Under the pieces are notes generated by a model. That model did no database searches and had not been told where the DNA came from. It saw nothing but the letters and a program-made list of their open reading frames with translations. Source: Clostridia bacterium (GTDB taxonomy: Bacteria; Bacillota; Clostridia; Peptostreptococcales; Anaerovoracaceae). From it: 34,146 nucleotides of DNA. Made by a program: the position numbers and the translations under genes. The stretch's first letter is position 1. The number at the start of each line of letters is the position of its first letter. Location of the stretch: contig CAAFTW010000003.1 in assembly GCA_900766045.1 (NCBI GenBank), positions 1 to 34,146 of the forward strand, in the 5' to 3' direction. Shown here piece by piece: positions 16,850-25,592 of this stretch.

Positions 16850-17440
16850 ATGAAAATATTGGTATTCAGCGATACACACGGCAGAATCAATCGTGCCGAA
16901 GAAATTTTTAACATTCTGTCCGCAGAGGAAAAGATCACCATGATTTTCCACTGCGGCGACTACCAGCGGGACGCCGATTCCCTGGCCCAGGACCTGAAAG
17001 TCCCGGTCATCAGCGTCCCTGGCAACTGCGACGGCAGCATAAAACGCGACTTCCAGATCGCGACCCTTCCCTCCGGGAAAGTCATGATCATCCACGGACA
17101 CACAGAAGGCGTAGACTGGGACTACGGGCGTATCAGCCTCCTGGCAGAGGAGCACGGCTGCAATGCCGTCTGCTTCGGCCATACCCACGTCCCGGTCAAC
17201 GATGGAAATGGCCGAGTTTATCTGGTCAACCCGGGGAGTCTGACCAATCCCAGAGGAGGAAGCCGACGGTCCTGCGCGCTTCTGACCTCAGAACCGGGAA
17301 CATTCAACGCGGAAATTCTCTATTACGATGACATCGTCGGAAAACCGCACGACAGGTCCGGAAGCGCTTCCGGCGGCAGCCGGGGAAAGCGCCGCGGAGG
17401 ATTTCTAAAAAAAATCATGAACTACAGCGACGGACAGTAA
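16850..17440 (+). CDS. YfcE/MJ0936-type metallophosphoesterase
   Basis: Calcineurin-like phosphoesterase of the small YfcE/MJ0936 class, with a two-metal site. The 196-residue protein has all metal motifs: SDTHG (8-12), HCGDYQ, SVPGNCD, IHGHTEG and FGHTHVPV. NPGSLTNPRGGSRRSCALL is the usual ending of the core. After the core there is an unusual basic Gly/Ser-rich tail of about 35 residues (GKPHDRSGSASGGSRGKRRGGF...). The ribosome site is poor: AAAGG lies 14 nt upstream of the ATG. It is a single gene between two minus-strand operons. Natural substrate unknown. Confidence 0.92.
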   Translation: MKILVFSDTHGRINRAEEIFNILSAEEKITMIFHCGDYQRDADSLAQDLKVPVISVPGNCDGSIKRDFQIATLPSGKVMIIHGHTEGVDWDYGRISLLAEEHGCNAVCFGHTHVPVNDGNGRVYLVNPGSLTNPRGGSRRSCALLTSEPGTFNAEILYYDDIVGKPHDRSGSASGGSRGKRRGGFLKKIMNYSDGQ

Positions 17441-17493
17441 CTGCTCCCCTCCGATTACATGGCGGTAATCCCGTTCATCCCGTCATAAAAACA

Positions 17494-17536
17494 GAAAGCG
17501 CTGCGGCCTCTGACTGGCACACAGCGTTTTCCTGGT
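17494..17536. terminator. Bidirectional terminator
   Basis: GAAAGCGCTG (17494-17503) pairs with CAGCGTTTTC (17522-17531), with one G-T pair. CTGGTTTTTG follows on the plus strand and TGTTTTTATG on the minus strand. It lies between the convergent metallophosphatase and flavodoxin-like genes. Confidence 0.75.
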
Positions 17537-17541
17537 TTTTG

Positions 17542-18693
17542 CTATTTTTCCGAGCCGCAGGCAATGCTCTCCGCCATCTGCGCGGCCCGCTCCCGAATTC
17601 CCCGGCTCTCCAGAATGCTCCTCGGATCGTTTGCCGTTTCCAGCATGCAGAAATGCGGAGGAAGAATGAAGCTCTTATTGCAGTTCATGGCTCCCATGAC
17701 CTGTTCCGCAACGATATCACCGCCGCTGTAGCCGGAAACCACCAGCGAGTATACTTTCTTCTTCGAGAAATCATGGGCGCTGTAGAGGGCCGTAAGCCGG
17801 TTGAAGAAGGCGGCGATGTTGGCACTGACCGCATCGTTGTAATTCGGGCAGACCAGCATAATGCTGTCGCATTTCAGAAGAGCCGGATAAACCTGCTCCA
17901 CCATGACTCCGCCGTAGAAACAGTCCGCCTTTTCGCCAAAATGGCGGCAGGCCTCATAGCTGCAGCCTCTGCAGTCAACGACAGCGCCGTTCCGCAGAGA
18001 AATTTCATGGGTCGTGACAGCGGGATTCCTGTTCTTCATTTCTTCTTTAATCATTTCCCAGAGCAGCAGAGTGTTAGACGTTTTTCTGCTGCTGGCATGA
18101 ATCATCAGCACATCCGGCGCCTCCACTTCAGGAAGACGGAAATCCTTCAGCTTCTGCACCAGAAAACGGGCGCCTCTGCGGAAGGCTTCCGGAATTTCCA
18201 CATCCATTCTGTGCGCCATTGTTCTCCAGTTATACAGAGAGCCCGTTCCCTCACAGAGCGGCTTTCCCGGAAACGCACATCCGGCGTCGTTGGCGGCGAA
18301 AATAATATCCCGTCCGGTCCTTTTGGTAAACAGTTCGCTTTCTCCGCAGATAAATACTGCGCCGCTCCAGCCGTCCATCAGATGCGGATGGGCATGAAGA
18401 AATCCATTTAGTTCCAGAACCTGCATATTCCAGCCGGACTGCGGAAGTTCCGCAGCAAATAGGACTTTCATTTCTCCTTCACAGCCCGCAGCAGTTTCCC
18501 TGCCGCTTTCACCAGCTTGTCCTTCTTCTGCCAGGGAGCTTCCTTCCCTCTTCATCAGAAAATCCATAAAGGATCTCGCGTTCCTGAATTCCCTGAAGTC
18601 TTCCTCCTGCAGCGCGTAATCCAGGGTCTCCTGATACCGTTTTCTCAGCGCCCTGGACCCGTCCAGACTTTCCAGACGAATAACCGCCAGCAT
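17542..18693 (-). CDS. Two-part flavodoxin-like / NADPH-dependent FMN reductase family protein
   Basis: A 383-residue protein whose C-terminal half (about 195-383) is a flavodoxin-fold FMN reductase-like domain: phosphate loop HASSRKTSNT, a cysteine-rich loop (C241, C244, C249, C258), VCPNYNDAVSANIAAFFNRL at the flavin site, and SGYSGGDIVAEQVMGAM. The N-terminal half looks like a second, degenerate copy: GWSGAVFICGESELFTKRTGRDIIFAANDAGCAFPGKPLCEGTGSL resembles the C-terminal part of such reductases but no phosphate loop is seen. The cysteines resemble iron-sulfur flavoproteins but the spacing (CX2CX4CX8C) is not canonical. ATG 18693 has AAGGAG 9 nt upstream. It lies 122 bp after the LDH-like gene and may share its transcript. 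Confidence 0.75.
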   Translation of the reverse strand: MLAVIRLESLDGSRALRKRYQETLDYALQEEDFREFRNARSFMDFLMKREGSSLAEEGQAGESGRETAAGCEGEMKVLFAAELPQSGWNMQVLELNGFLHAHPHLMDGWSGAVFICGESELFTKRTGRDIIFAANDAGCAFPGKPLCEGTGSLYNWRTMAHRMDVEIPEAFRRGARFLVQKLKDFRLPEVEAPDVLMIHASSRKTSNTLLLWEMIKEEMKNRNPAVTTHEISLRNGAVVDCRGCSYEACRHFGEKADCFYGGVMVEQVYPALLKCDSIMLVCPNYNDAVSANIAAFFNRLTALYSAHDFSKKKVYSLVVSGYSGGDIVAEQVMGAMNCNKSFILPPHFCMLETANDPRSILESRGIRERAAQMAESIACGSEK

Positions 18694-18815
18694 GATCGCT
18701 ATCTCCTTTCTGCCGCTTTCCCTCGCCGTGCACACCGGGTCAGTCCGGCCTTTTCCGATTCCGATCCTGATGCCGTTAAAACAGCCTCGCTCTTCCTTAT
18801 CTTTCCTTATCGTTA

Positions 18816-19907
18816 TTATTTCTCTCTCAGTGCCGCAAGCCCCAGATAGGCCTTTTTCAGCCTGCTATACAGCTCCTCCGGCACTTCCGGATCGTCCACC
18901 TGCCACTCTGCACCCCTGCGCAGGCGGTTCTTCACCCCGAAGTAGGCGCCTTTTTCCTGATTTCCGATGTACACAGAGCCATAATGCCATCGTCCCCGCA
19001 GCGTCAGAAGAATTGACAGCGCCGCGGAAGAATATGCCGGAGCCAGGAAGGGTTTATAGCCCAGCTCCCGTACTTCCAGATTGGCGTGAGCCGCTTTTTC
19101 CGTCAGCTCCCGTGATGCCTCATCATCGTAATGCTCCAGACTGTCGGCGAGTACCAGATCTTCTCCATGAGGCCCGTAGGCCCTTCCCTCCGTCAGATAA
19201 CGGGCCCAGGCAGGATTCCGCTCAGCAAAATACATTCCTCTGGCGTTCATGACACCGAGACCGCAGCCCTGAATCTGCCCCGGCCGCAGATGCGACGCGT
19301 CCAGAAAAGCCGCACAAAGCGGATCCACGGGATCGGAAACAACGCAGACCAGTCCCTGATAGTCCGCCTTATCCGCGAGAGCGGCAAAATGCCGGATCAG
19401 CCCGCGGTTCGCCTGAAGCTGGGCCATCCGTACATCGCCTTTCTGCGATATGTCCGGTACACCCTTACTTGCGCAGAATATGAAGACATCGCCGTTAAAC
19501 AGTTCCTCCTCAGAAACTACGCGGATTTCCGGCATCTGCGGGGCCGTCCAGGTAGGAAGCCCGGCTTCCGGATCTCCCTCATCCTCAGAAAAGGGCCAGC
19601 GGATCTGATTGACTTCGATCTCAAGTCTCTTCGTCTGTTTCTCATTCAGGTCGCAGATGCCGATCTCCGAGAACACATCTCCACCCAGAAGGCGCAGGCC
19701 GAGAAGAAGGCTGGTCCCTACATCGCCTAACGCCAATATACGGGCCTTTCGTCTTTTCGGCGGGTACAGGCTGTCCTCTGCCCATACAGGTCCTCTGGAG
19801 CTTTCCGCCTGAACACCGATTTCCTCTGCCAGACGACGGACACAGAGAGGAAGCTCCCCTCCGCGGCCGCCAGACAGCATTTCTCCTTGCTCATTGTTTT
19901 TTGTCAT
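18816..19907 (-). CDS. Atypical lactate/malate dehydrogenase-like protein
   Basis: A 363-residue protein with the LDH/MDH fold. After a 55-residue N-terminal extension comes a Rossmann nucleotide loop (ILALGDVGTSLLLGLRLLG). KGDVRMAQLQANRGLI matches the active-site loop (R160 at the LDH Arg109 position); VVSDPVDPL matches NPVD with Asp replacing Asn; GLGVMNARGMY matches LDxARFR, keeping R223 but placing Met220 where the proton-relay Asp168 belongs; GPHGEDL keeps His247 (His195). It therefore binds NAD-type cofactor plausibly but may not be a normal 2-hydroxyacid dehydrogenase. ATG 19907 starts 2 nt after the 1591-residue gene, with GGGGAG 7 nt upstream, so the two are tightly coupled. Substrate unknown. 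Confidence 0.78.
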   Translation of the reverse strand: MTKNNEQGEMLSGGRGGELPLCVRRLAEEIGVQAESSRGPVWAEDSLYPPKRRKARILALGDVGTSLLLGLRLLGGDVFSEIGICDLNEKQTKRLEIEVNQIRWPFSEDEGDPEAGLPTWTAPQMPEIRVVSEEELFNGDVFIFCASKGVPDISQKGDVRMAQLQANRGLIRHFAALADKADYQGLVCVVSDPVDPLCAAFLDASHLRPGQIQGCGLGVMNARGMYFAERNPAWARYLTEGRAYGPHGEDLVLADSLEHYDDEASRELTEKAAHANLEVRELGYKPFLAPAYSSAALSILLTLRGRWHYGSVYIGNQEKGAYFGVKNRLRRGAEWQVDDPEVPEELYSRLKKAYLGLAALREK

Positions 19908-19909
19908 CC

Positions 19910-22900
19910 TTACTCTCCCCACTTCAGTCTGATGACGCGCTCGATATCATTGATGATGAAACTGGTCGGTCCGAGATTCTGGTCGAACTTGACACCCAGG
20001 TCGATGTCCGGCACACGCGGATAGGTCAGAACTTCACCAATCCGGCTCAGAGTCATCTTGCGCTCATAGGTCTTCTGGTATTCCTCTTCCAGCACGGTCC
20101 AGATATTCAGCGCATTCTCCAGGCAGACTCGGGAATACTCGTAGCCCGTCTCAAAATCGCCGTTGCCGATGAACTGCGGCTTGATGTAAGGCAGAATCAG
20201 GTTGACCGACGGGTTTCTGCCCAGGCCCAGATATTCCTCCGTGACCTCGATGCTGTCGCCGCCGATGAACGGATAGCAGTCGCGCTCATTCAGCCACAGA
20301 CTCATATTCGGCACAAAGTACGCGCTCTCGGCCTTTACATTGCTCTGGGCCATCATGTCCATGGCATTTCCGGTCATGACCGCGACCAGAACTTCATGGA
20401 TGTCTACACCGACTTTTCTCAGAATCGGCAGCAAGTTGCGCATGCGGTGGCCCTTATGCAGCAGGTCGTCCACCAGAATGACCGGCTGATTGAAGGATTT
20501 AATCATCTTCGCCTGATTCTCCATGGACGAGTAATTTCTGGCCTCGCGGATCTTGAAGCCCTTGACCGTACGGTTGAAGTACTTATCCAGATTCAGCGAC
20601 TTCGTGACGGTGTTCGGCACAACCACGTCGCCCAGTGTCTTCCCGAACGGCACCAGCATATACGGGCCCTTCGGACTCCTGCCCTGAATGACCGACACAC
20701 CGTTGATGTCCGCAACCTTTCTGATGATCTTATAGTGCACGGCGCTGGTATTATAGGACAAAATCAACTGGCCAGGGTAAACCTTAGTAAGGACACCGAG
20801 CAGATTCCGGTGAGCATTGTCGATGGCTTCCAGCACACGCGGATTCCGGTTGAACGGGTCTTTAATGACGGTTTCTACATCACGGAAAATCACCTTCGGT
20901 TCACGCATATCGACGGCATAAATCGACGCGTGGTTCGGCGGCGCGATATTGACAAATCCCTGCTGGATGAGCAGCGCCTTGATTTCCTTTGTCAGGCCCG
21001 CCGGATCTACAGGATCATAAACCGCGTAGGTAAAGTCGCGTTCGATCAGAGCGGACAGAATTTCCGTCAGCACCATCTGACCGACGTTGGAAATTTCTCC
21101 CTGATCCTTCGCAAAGAGGAAACCGATGACAGCGATGTTTCCGCCGGCTTCTTTACGGATGTGGGCAGAAATCTGAGAATCCTTGAATTCCTTCAGAAGT
21201 TCTCTGGTGCCGATGCGGTGCGCGGCGGCATAGGCTGCCATCTCCCGGCGCTGACCACCGGCTGCTTCGATGTACAGGGAACGGACGCGGTCATCCTCCA
21301 GATATTTTTCCAGTTTCTGTTCATCATAGCCCATCTGCTGAAGTTCATCCATAATCGGCCAGATACTCTCCACACCTCTGGACTTGAAAGATCCCATGCC
21401 GATTTCGCTGGCTTCCAGCACATGTTTATATGCCGGCTCTCTTAAGTACAGGCCCTTGTCATAGATGAAATTCTGTGCCACCGGATCGATCAGGTTGGAG
21501 ATATCTCTGTGCATGTCGACATTCTCACGGATCCTGCTGGAGCTGATATCCTCGTAGAATTTATCCAGCTTCAGATGAATGACTTCACCCTGGATTTTCT
21601 TCTCGTTCTCATTCTCCACCTCTTCGCTCTGTGGATTTTCATCGGTTTCCCGCTCGAAGGCAATGTGATTGATGGTATGAATGCTGTTCGGCTCCGGGTC
21701 CTTTCTGTATGCAGATGCATTGCGGATGACATCGGTTCCGACGGCAATGTACAATTCCTTGTCCCTGAACAGCTTCTTCAGGACGTACAGGTCATCCGGG
21801 TTGGCGATATTAACGGAAATATCATCCGGGAACGGATAGATTCCCTCTTCATCTGCCACAGACATATTCATAATTCTGCGGCGCAGAAGACGCGGCTGCG
21901 TATGCTTGGACCAGGAGAATTCATCGATGGCCAGATATACATCAAATCCCATGTCACGGATCTGGCAGGCGACGGCCTTATGCCCAAGGCTGAACGGATC
22001 GAAAGTTCCCGGGTAAAATGCGACCTTCTTATGCTTTTTGAACTTGAACGGTGTGCTTCCCAGTTCTTTATAGGACAGATAGCGGTAAATGTGGTTCAGC
22101 ACCGCAGAATCGCTGTAGAAATCAAGAAGCTCGCCTTCATCCTCCATCAGCAGGCAGAGAAGCTTCCTCGCACCGTGGGTGAACAGCTGGTCCCTTTCTT
22201 TTTCTCCCATGTTCGTTCCGGCAAAAATATATTTTCCGATGCAGCGGAAGGCCTCGCGGCTCAGTCCTCTGTCATAGTGCGCGTATCCTCTGAGCAGGAT
22301 TCCCAGAAGTCTCCTTCTGCGTGCGTCATGTTCTTTCTCTGCTCCTCCCGCATGTGCGGCAAATTCCTCATAATGATCCAGAATGACGCCGACCGTATCC
22401 ATAATGGACTTTGCGACGGCCGTGCTCTCTTCCACGGCGCTCTGCTCCAGCATCTCGATCATCTCATCGAATTCCTTCCCCGGAAGCAGGATCGCCGTTC
22501 TTCCCAGATATTCCGGAACATATGTCGCAAACTGGCGGTCTCCGATGTCCAGACCGTTATACAGCTCAATCGCGAGCTCATTAACCTGCGAAGACGGCAT
22601 CTTCCGGATAACAGAAAGCAGAGCACTGCCCGCTGCCTGCCGCACGGCAGCGCGTTCGCTGACTTTCAGCAGGTTGACCAGATGGGTTCCAATATGCAGA
22701 AAAGTTCCGTTTCTGTCGTTATTTCTGAGGGCAAACTCACGCATCAGCTCGATATTCGCGACTTTTACGCCCCAGTGCACGCCCATTTTCAGGTCGTCCA
22801 GGAAGAGCCGGCTCTCTGCCTCTGCAAATTCCTCATCCGATTCCGGCAGCTCCATAATTTCCAGAAGCTCTTTCCAGTAGGAAGCACTTTCCATGTCTTT

Positions 22901-24685
22901 AAAGAGATGCTGCTGCGCTTCCAGAGCAAAAATCCTCAGCTGGCGGCTCTCGGAATGGGACGCCTCGCGGATGAAGGCACGCACCTGCGCAAGAAATTCC
23001 TTGCTGCAGTCTTTTTTGTCCAGAACCAGAAGGGCCTGAAGCAGGTTGACGCTGACTTCATCGATGTAATCATCGCTGGCATAATATGGAAGAAGCTCTT
23101 CCATAAACTCACTCTTCTGCTTTTCTGTGCAGCTTCCCATCAGGCCCTCGACGAAAGCTCTGAGACTGCTGCCCACCCAGAGTTTATGCTGATCGGTGAA
23201 GCGCAGATCCGGGCGGATAATCATTTCCAGATACTGATCAAGAAGGGTGATATTGGTAATTTCCTTTCCCGGGAGGACAACGCCCTTAGGAAGTTCTTTC
23301 GTGTATAGTTCGTTATAGTTCGCGACGATTCTGCCCATCAGCCTTGCGGACTGTGTGCGGATATCCTCTTCACGGTGGAACAGCAGTTCATAGAGGAAGT
23401 TCAGAGTCAGCAGCTCCTGATGCTCCGACATATAGGTGGAGTACTCTTCCATGATATTTATGTAAGTCCTGACATTTTCCCAGTTCTGCTCACTTCTGGC
23501 AGCCTCAATCAGGCTGGTGAACTTCGCGTCATCATAGAAAATGCTCATCATGCGGATATTGTGGCTGATCGCGCTGAACTTGAACTGGCGGACGACCTCC
23601 CGGCCCTCCAGCATCGCGGCCTCCCGATGCATCGGCACAGGCTCGCCCTCCGGCTTATATGCATACATCGGATCCAGGGCCGTTCTGACGCCCAGAGCAT
23701 GCATATATTCTTCAAAATCTGCCAGCTTCGCGTAAACCTTGCGGTATCTCTGCTCCTTCGCCGCATCCACATTATCCAGCTTATTCAGAATGACATCGAA
23801 AGACTCCTTCAGGCTGTAAAAATGAACGATTTCCTTCCCATCGTCTCCCCGCGTGCTCTTTACGCGGAAGTCGGAGTAGATCAGCAGCAGGGATTCAATC
23901 GACAAATTTTCAAGTTCAAGGTCCCAGACGGAATGGTTCGCTGCTATGTGTCCGATGGATTCCAGGCCGAATTTTCTGTAGCAGATGTCTGTGTAATAGT
24001 AATGCAGATACGGCACACGCTTTTCATCATCTCCCCTGCAGCCATACTTTCCGATATCGTGGCCCGCTGCGGCTCCGGAAATCAGGCCCAGGTCCACCGG
24101 TTCACCGACGTCAGCCAGCTGATAGGCCATGTACATGGCAACCCAGTGGACGCCGCCGATATGCGCCAGCGCGTCGAATGGTGTAATCTCGGAATGGATA
24201 CGCATCATTTCATAAACATAATATTCTTTCGCGACCTGCAGCATCTTCACGTAGTCCTGCGTGTAGCCGTTCTTCTTTACGTTTTTCAAGGAAAGAACGT
24301 GAAAGTCAAAATGCGGATCGAACCGCAGATATTTTCTTTCCATATGGAACTGGCTGCGCAGAACATTCAGCAGAAACAGGATGCCGGTTTTCTTTTCCTC
24401 TAGATTTTCCGGTTCCGGCTCACCCGGAAAGATGCCGGACAGCACATACTGCACGGCATCCTCCAGCCACTGTTTCTCTGAATATCCCTGCATGCAGCTG
24501 ATTCCGCACGCTGCAATATGCCGCATGGTCCTCAGGCAGGAAAACCTGCCGTGGGAGTCTGCGGATGCTGCCAGACGAGATGCCAGATTGCGCATCGGTA
24601 TATCCAGAATATTAATGTGCGCAAGTTCCATATTACTCTGTATCGTCTGTTCCATCTCAATCGATGTATATCCATTCCACTTCAT
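19910..24685 (-). CDS. 1591-residue multidomain protein: HD hydrolase, NadD-like nucleotidylyltransferase, PRTase-like
   Basis: Very large cytoplasmic protein with no membrane segment or signal peptide. Visible parts: an HD domain at about 165-330 (AHIGGVHW, then GHDIGK at 208-213, and HIAANHSVWD); a long helical middle, about 360-870, with HEAT/ARM-like helices; a nucleotidylyltransferase domain at about 885-1090 with FYPGTFDPFSLGH (890-902, a T/HxGH-type site), VGTDVIRN, and ISSSRIRENV (1047-1056, ISSTxIR-like), resembling NadD; a possible GNAT-like stretch at about 1180-1260; and a phosphoribosyltransferase-like C-terminus with the PRPP-loop motif VILVDDLLHKGHR at 1402-1414. The ATG at 24685 has AGGAG 6 nt upstream. 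It follows sdaAA by 24 bp and leads into the LDH-like gene. Function unknown; nucleotide or NAD metabolism is an inference from the domains. Confidence 0.85.
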   Translation of the reverse strand: MKWNGYTSIEMEQTIQSNMELAHINILDIPMRNLASRLAASADSHGRFSCLRTMRHIAACGISCMQGYSEKQWLEDAVQYVLSGIFPGEPEPENLEEKKTGILFLLNVLRSQFHMERKYLRFDPHFDFHVLSLKNVKKNGYTQDYVKMLQVAKEYYVYEMMRIHSEITPFDALAHIGGVHWVAMYMAYQLADVGEPVDLGLISGAAAGHDIGKYGCRGDDEKRVPYLHYYYTDICYRKFGLESIGHIAANHSVWDLELENLSIESLLLIYSDFRVKSTRGDDGKEIVHFYSLKESFDVILNKLDNVDAAKEQRYRKVYAKLADFEEYMHALGVRTALDPMYAYKPEGEPVPMHREAAMLEGREVVRQFKFSAISHNIRMMSIFYDDAKFTSLIEAARSEQNWENVRTYINIMEEYSTYMSEHQELLTLNFLYELLFHREEDIRTQSARLMGRIVANYNELYTKELPKGVVLPGKEITNITLLDQYLEMIIRPDLRFTDQHKLWVGSSLRAFVEGLMGSCTEKQKSEFMEELLPYYASDDYIDEVSVNLLQALLVLDKKDCSKEFLAQVRAFIREASHSESRQLRIFALEAQQHLFKDMESASYWKELLEIMELPESDEEFAEAESRLFLDDLKMGVHWGVKVANIELMREFALRNNDRNGTFLHIGTHLVNLLKVSERAAVRQAAGSALLSVIRKMPSSQVNELAIELYNGLDIGDRQFATYVPEYLGRTAILLPGKEFDEMIEMLEQSAVEESTAVAKSIMDTVGVILDHYEEFAAHAGGAEKEHDARRRRLLGILLRGYAHYDRGLSREAFRCIGKYIFAGTNMGEKERDQLFTHGARKLLCLLMEDEGELLDFYSDSAVLNHIYRYLSYKELGSTPFKFKKHKKVAFYPGTFDPFSLGHKAVACQIRDMGFDVYLAIDEFSWSKHTQPRLLRRRIMNMSVADEEGIYPFPDDISVNIANPDDLYVLKKLFRDKELYIAVGTDVIRNASAYRKDPEPNSIHTINHIAFERETDENPQSEEVENENEKKIQGEVIHLKLDKFYEDISSSRIRENVDMHRDISNLIDPVAQNFIYDKGLYLREPAYKHVLEASEIGMGSFKSRGVESIWPIMDELQQMGYDEQKLEKYLEDDRVRSLYIEAAGGQRREMAAYAAAHRIGTRELLKEFKDSQISAHIRKEAGGNIAVIGFLFAKDQGEISNVGQMVLTEILSALIERDFTYAVYDPVDPAGLTKEIKALLIQQGFVNIAPPNHASIYAVDMREPKVIFRDVETVIKDPFNRNPRVLEAIDNAHRNLLGVLTKVYPGQLILSYNTSAVHYKIIRKVADINGVSVIQGRSPKGPYMLVPFGKTLGDVVVPNTVTKSLNLDKYFNRTVKGFKIREARNYSSMENQAKMIKSFNQPVILVDDLLHKGHRMRNLLPILRKVGVDIHEVLVAVMTGNAMDMMAQSNVKAESAYFVPNMSLWLNERDCYPFIGGDSIEVTEEYLGLGRNPSVNLILPYIKPQFIGNGDFETGYEYSRVCLENALNIWTVLEEEYQKTYERKMTLSRIGEVLTYPRVPDIDLGVKFDQNLGPTSFIINDIERVIRLKWGE

Positions 24686-24709
24686 TCTGCACTCCTGACT
24701 GTCCTTGGA

Positions 24710-25582
24710 TTATTTAAAAATACATTTGGAACATTCCAGTCCGGCTTCTGTAACTGCGCATCCGCCGAGCGCTGTTTCTCTCAATGCCGCCGGCAGTCTT
24801 CTGCCCACGTCATACATCGTCTCAATCATCTGATCCAGCGGAATCAGCTGCCTGTTTCCGGCAAGGGCGATTTCCGCCGCCACCAGAGCATTGGCCGCGC
24901 CGGAAGCATTGCGGTTCTGACATGGATACTCCACCAGTCCGGCTACCGGATCGCAGACAAGACCCAGCATATTCATCAGCACGATGGAGGCCGCATCCTC
25001 ACACTGCTCCGGCCTTCCTCCCTCAAGCTCAGTCACGGCCGACGCGGCCATGGCCGCGGCCATTCCGATCTCTGCCTGGCATCCGCCTACGGCTCCTGCA
25101 ACGGTGGCGTTTCTCATCGCCAGATAACCGATGGCTCCGGCATTGAACAGAGCCTGCACCATTTCTTCATCAGAAGACTTCTTCTCTTCCTGATAGGCCA
25201 GAAAAACTCCCGGAACCACACCGGAAGATCCTGCTGTCGGTGCGGCAACAATCAAGCCCATGGAACCATTGACCTCCAGGACCCCCATCGAATATGCCGC
25301 AGCACGGCTCATCATACCCGGAAAGAGGCTTTTCCCCTCTGCCGCCCGCTTATGAAGACGGCTGCTCTCTCCTCCGATAATGCCGCCCATCGTTTTCACC
25401 GGTTTTTCAATCGCGCGGCGGGCAGAGTCTTTCATTATCTGGTAGACTTCCGTCATTCTTTTCGTGATTTCCGCATCAGACGCGCCGGTAAGATCATGTT
25501 CTCTTTTCTTCATTACTTCAGAAATCGTCAGATTGTTTTCCTCACAGACCTGAAGCAGTTCCTTCGCATTCTTAAAGTCCAT
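24710..25582 (-). CDS. sdaAA: L-serine dehydratase, iron-sulfur-dependent, alpha subunit
   Basis: Catalytic subunit of the two-chain [4Fe-4S] L-serine ammonia-lyase that turns serine into pyruvate and ammonium. The 290-residue length is typical. Conserved segments include PTAGSSGVVPG, GGCQAEIGMAAAMAA (C168) and LGLVCDPVAGLVEYPCQNRNASGAANA (C210, C221); these cysteines are the likely cluster ligands. ATG 25582 has AGGAGGT 5 nt upstream; the frame is open to 25606 but that start has no ribosome site. It follows sdaAB by 10 bp. The cluster makes the enzyme oxygen-sensitive, which fits an anaerobe. Confidence 0.97.
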   Translation of the reverse strand: MDFKNAKELLQVCEENNLTISEVMKKREHDLTGASDAEITKRMTEVYQIMKDSARRAIEKPVKTMGGIIGGESSRLHKRAAEGKSLFPGMMSRAAAYSMGVLEVNGSMGLIVAAPTAGSSGVVPGVFLAYQEEKKSSDEEMVQALFNAGAIGYLAMRNATVAGAVGGCQAEIGMAAAMAASAVTELEGGRPEQCEDAASIVLMNMLGLVCDPVAGLVEYPCQNRNASGAANALVAAEIALAGNRQLIPLDQMIETMYDVGRRLPAALRETALGGCAVTEAGLECSKCIFK

Positions 25583-25592
25583 TCCGCACCTC

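Noticed and set aside
21509..23308. 599-codon plus-strand frame opposite the 1591-residue gene
   Set aside because: The minus-strand frame has clear motifs over this stretch (NadD-like site, helical repeats); the plus frame has none.
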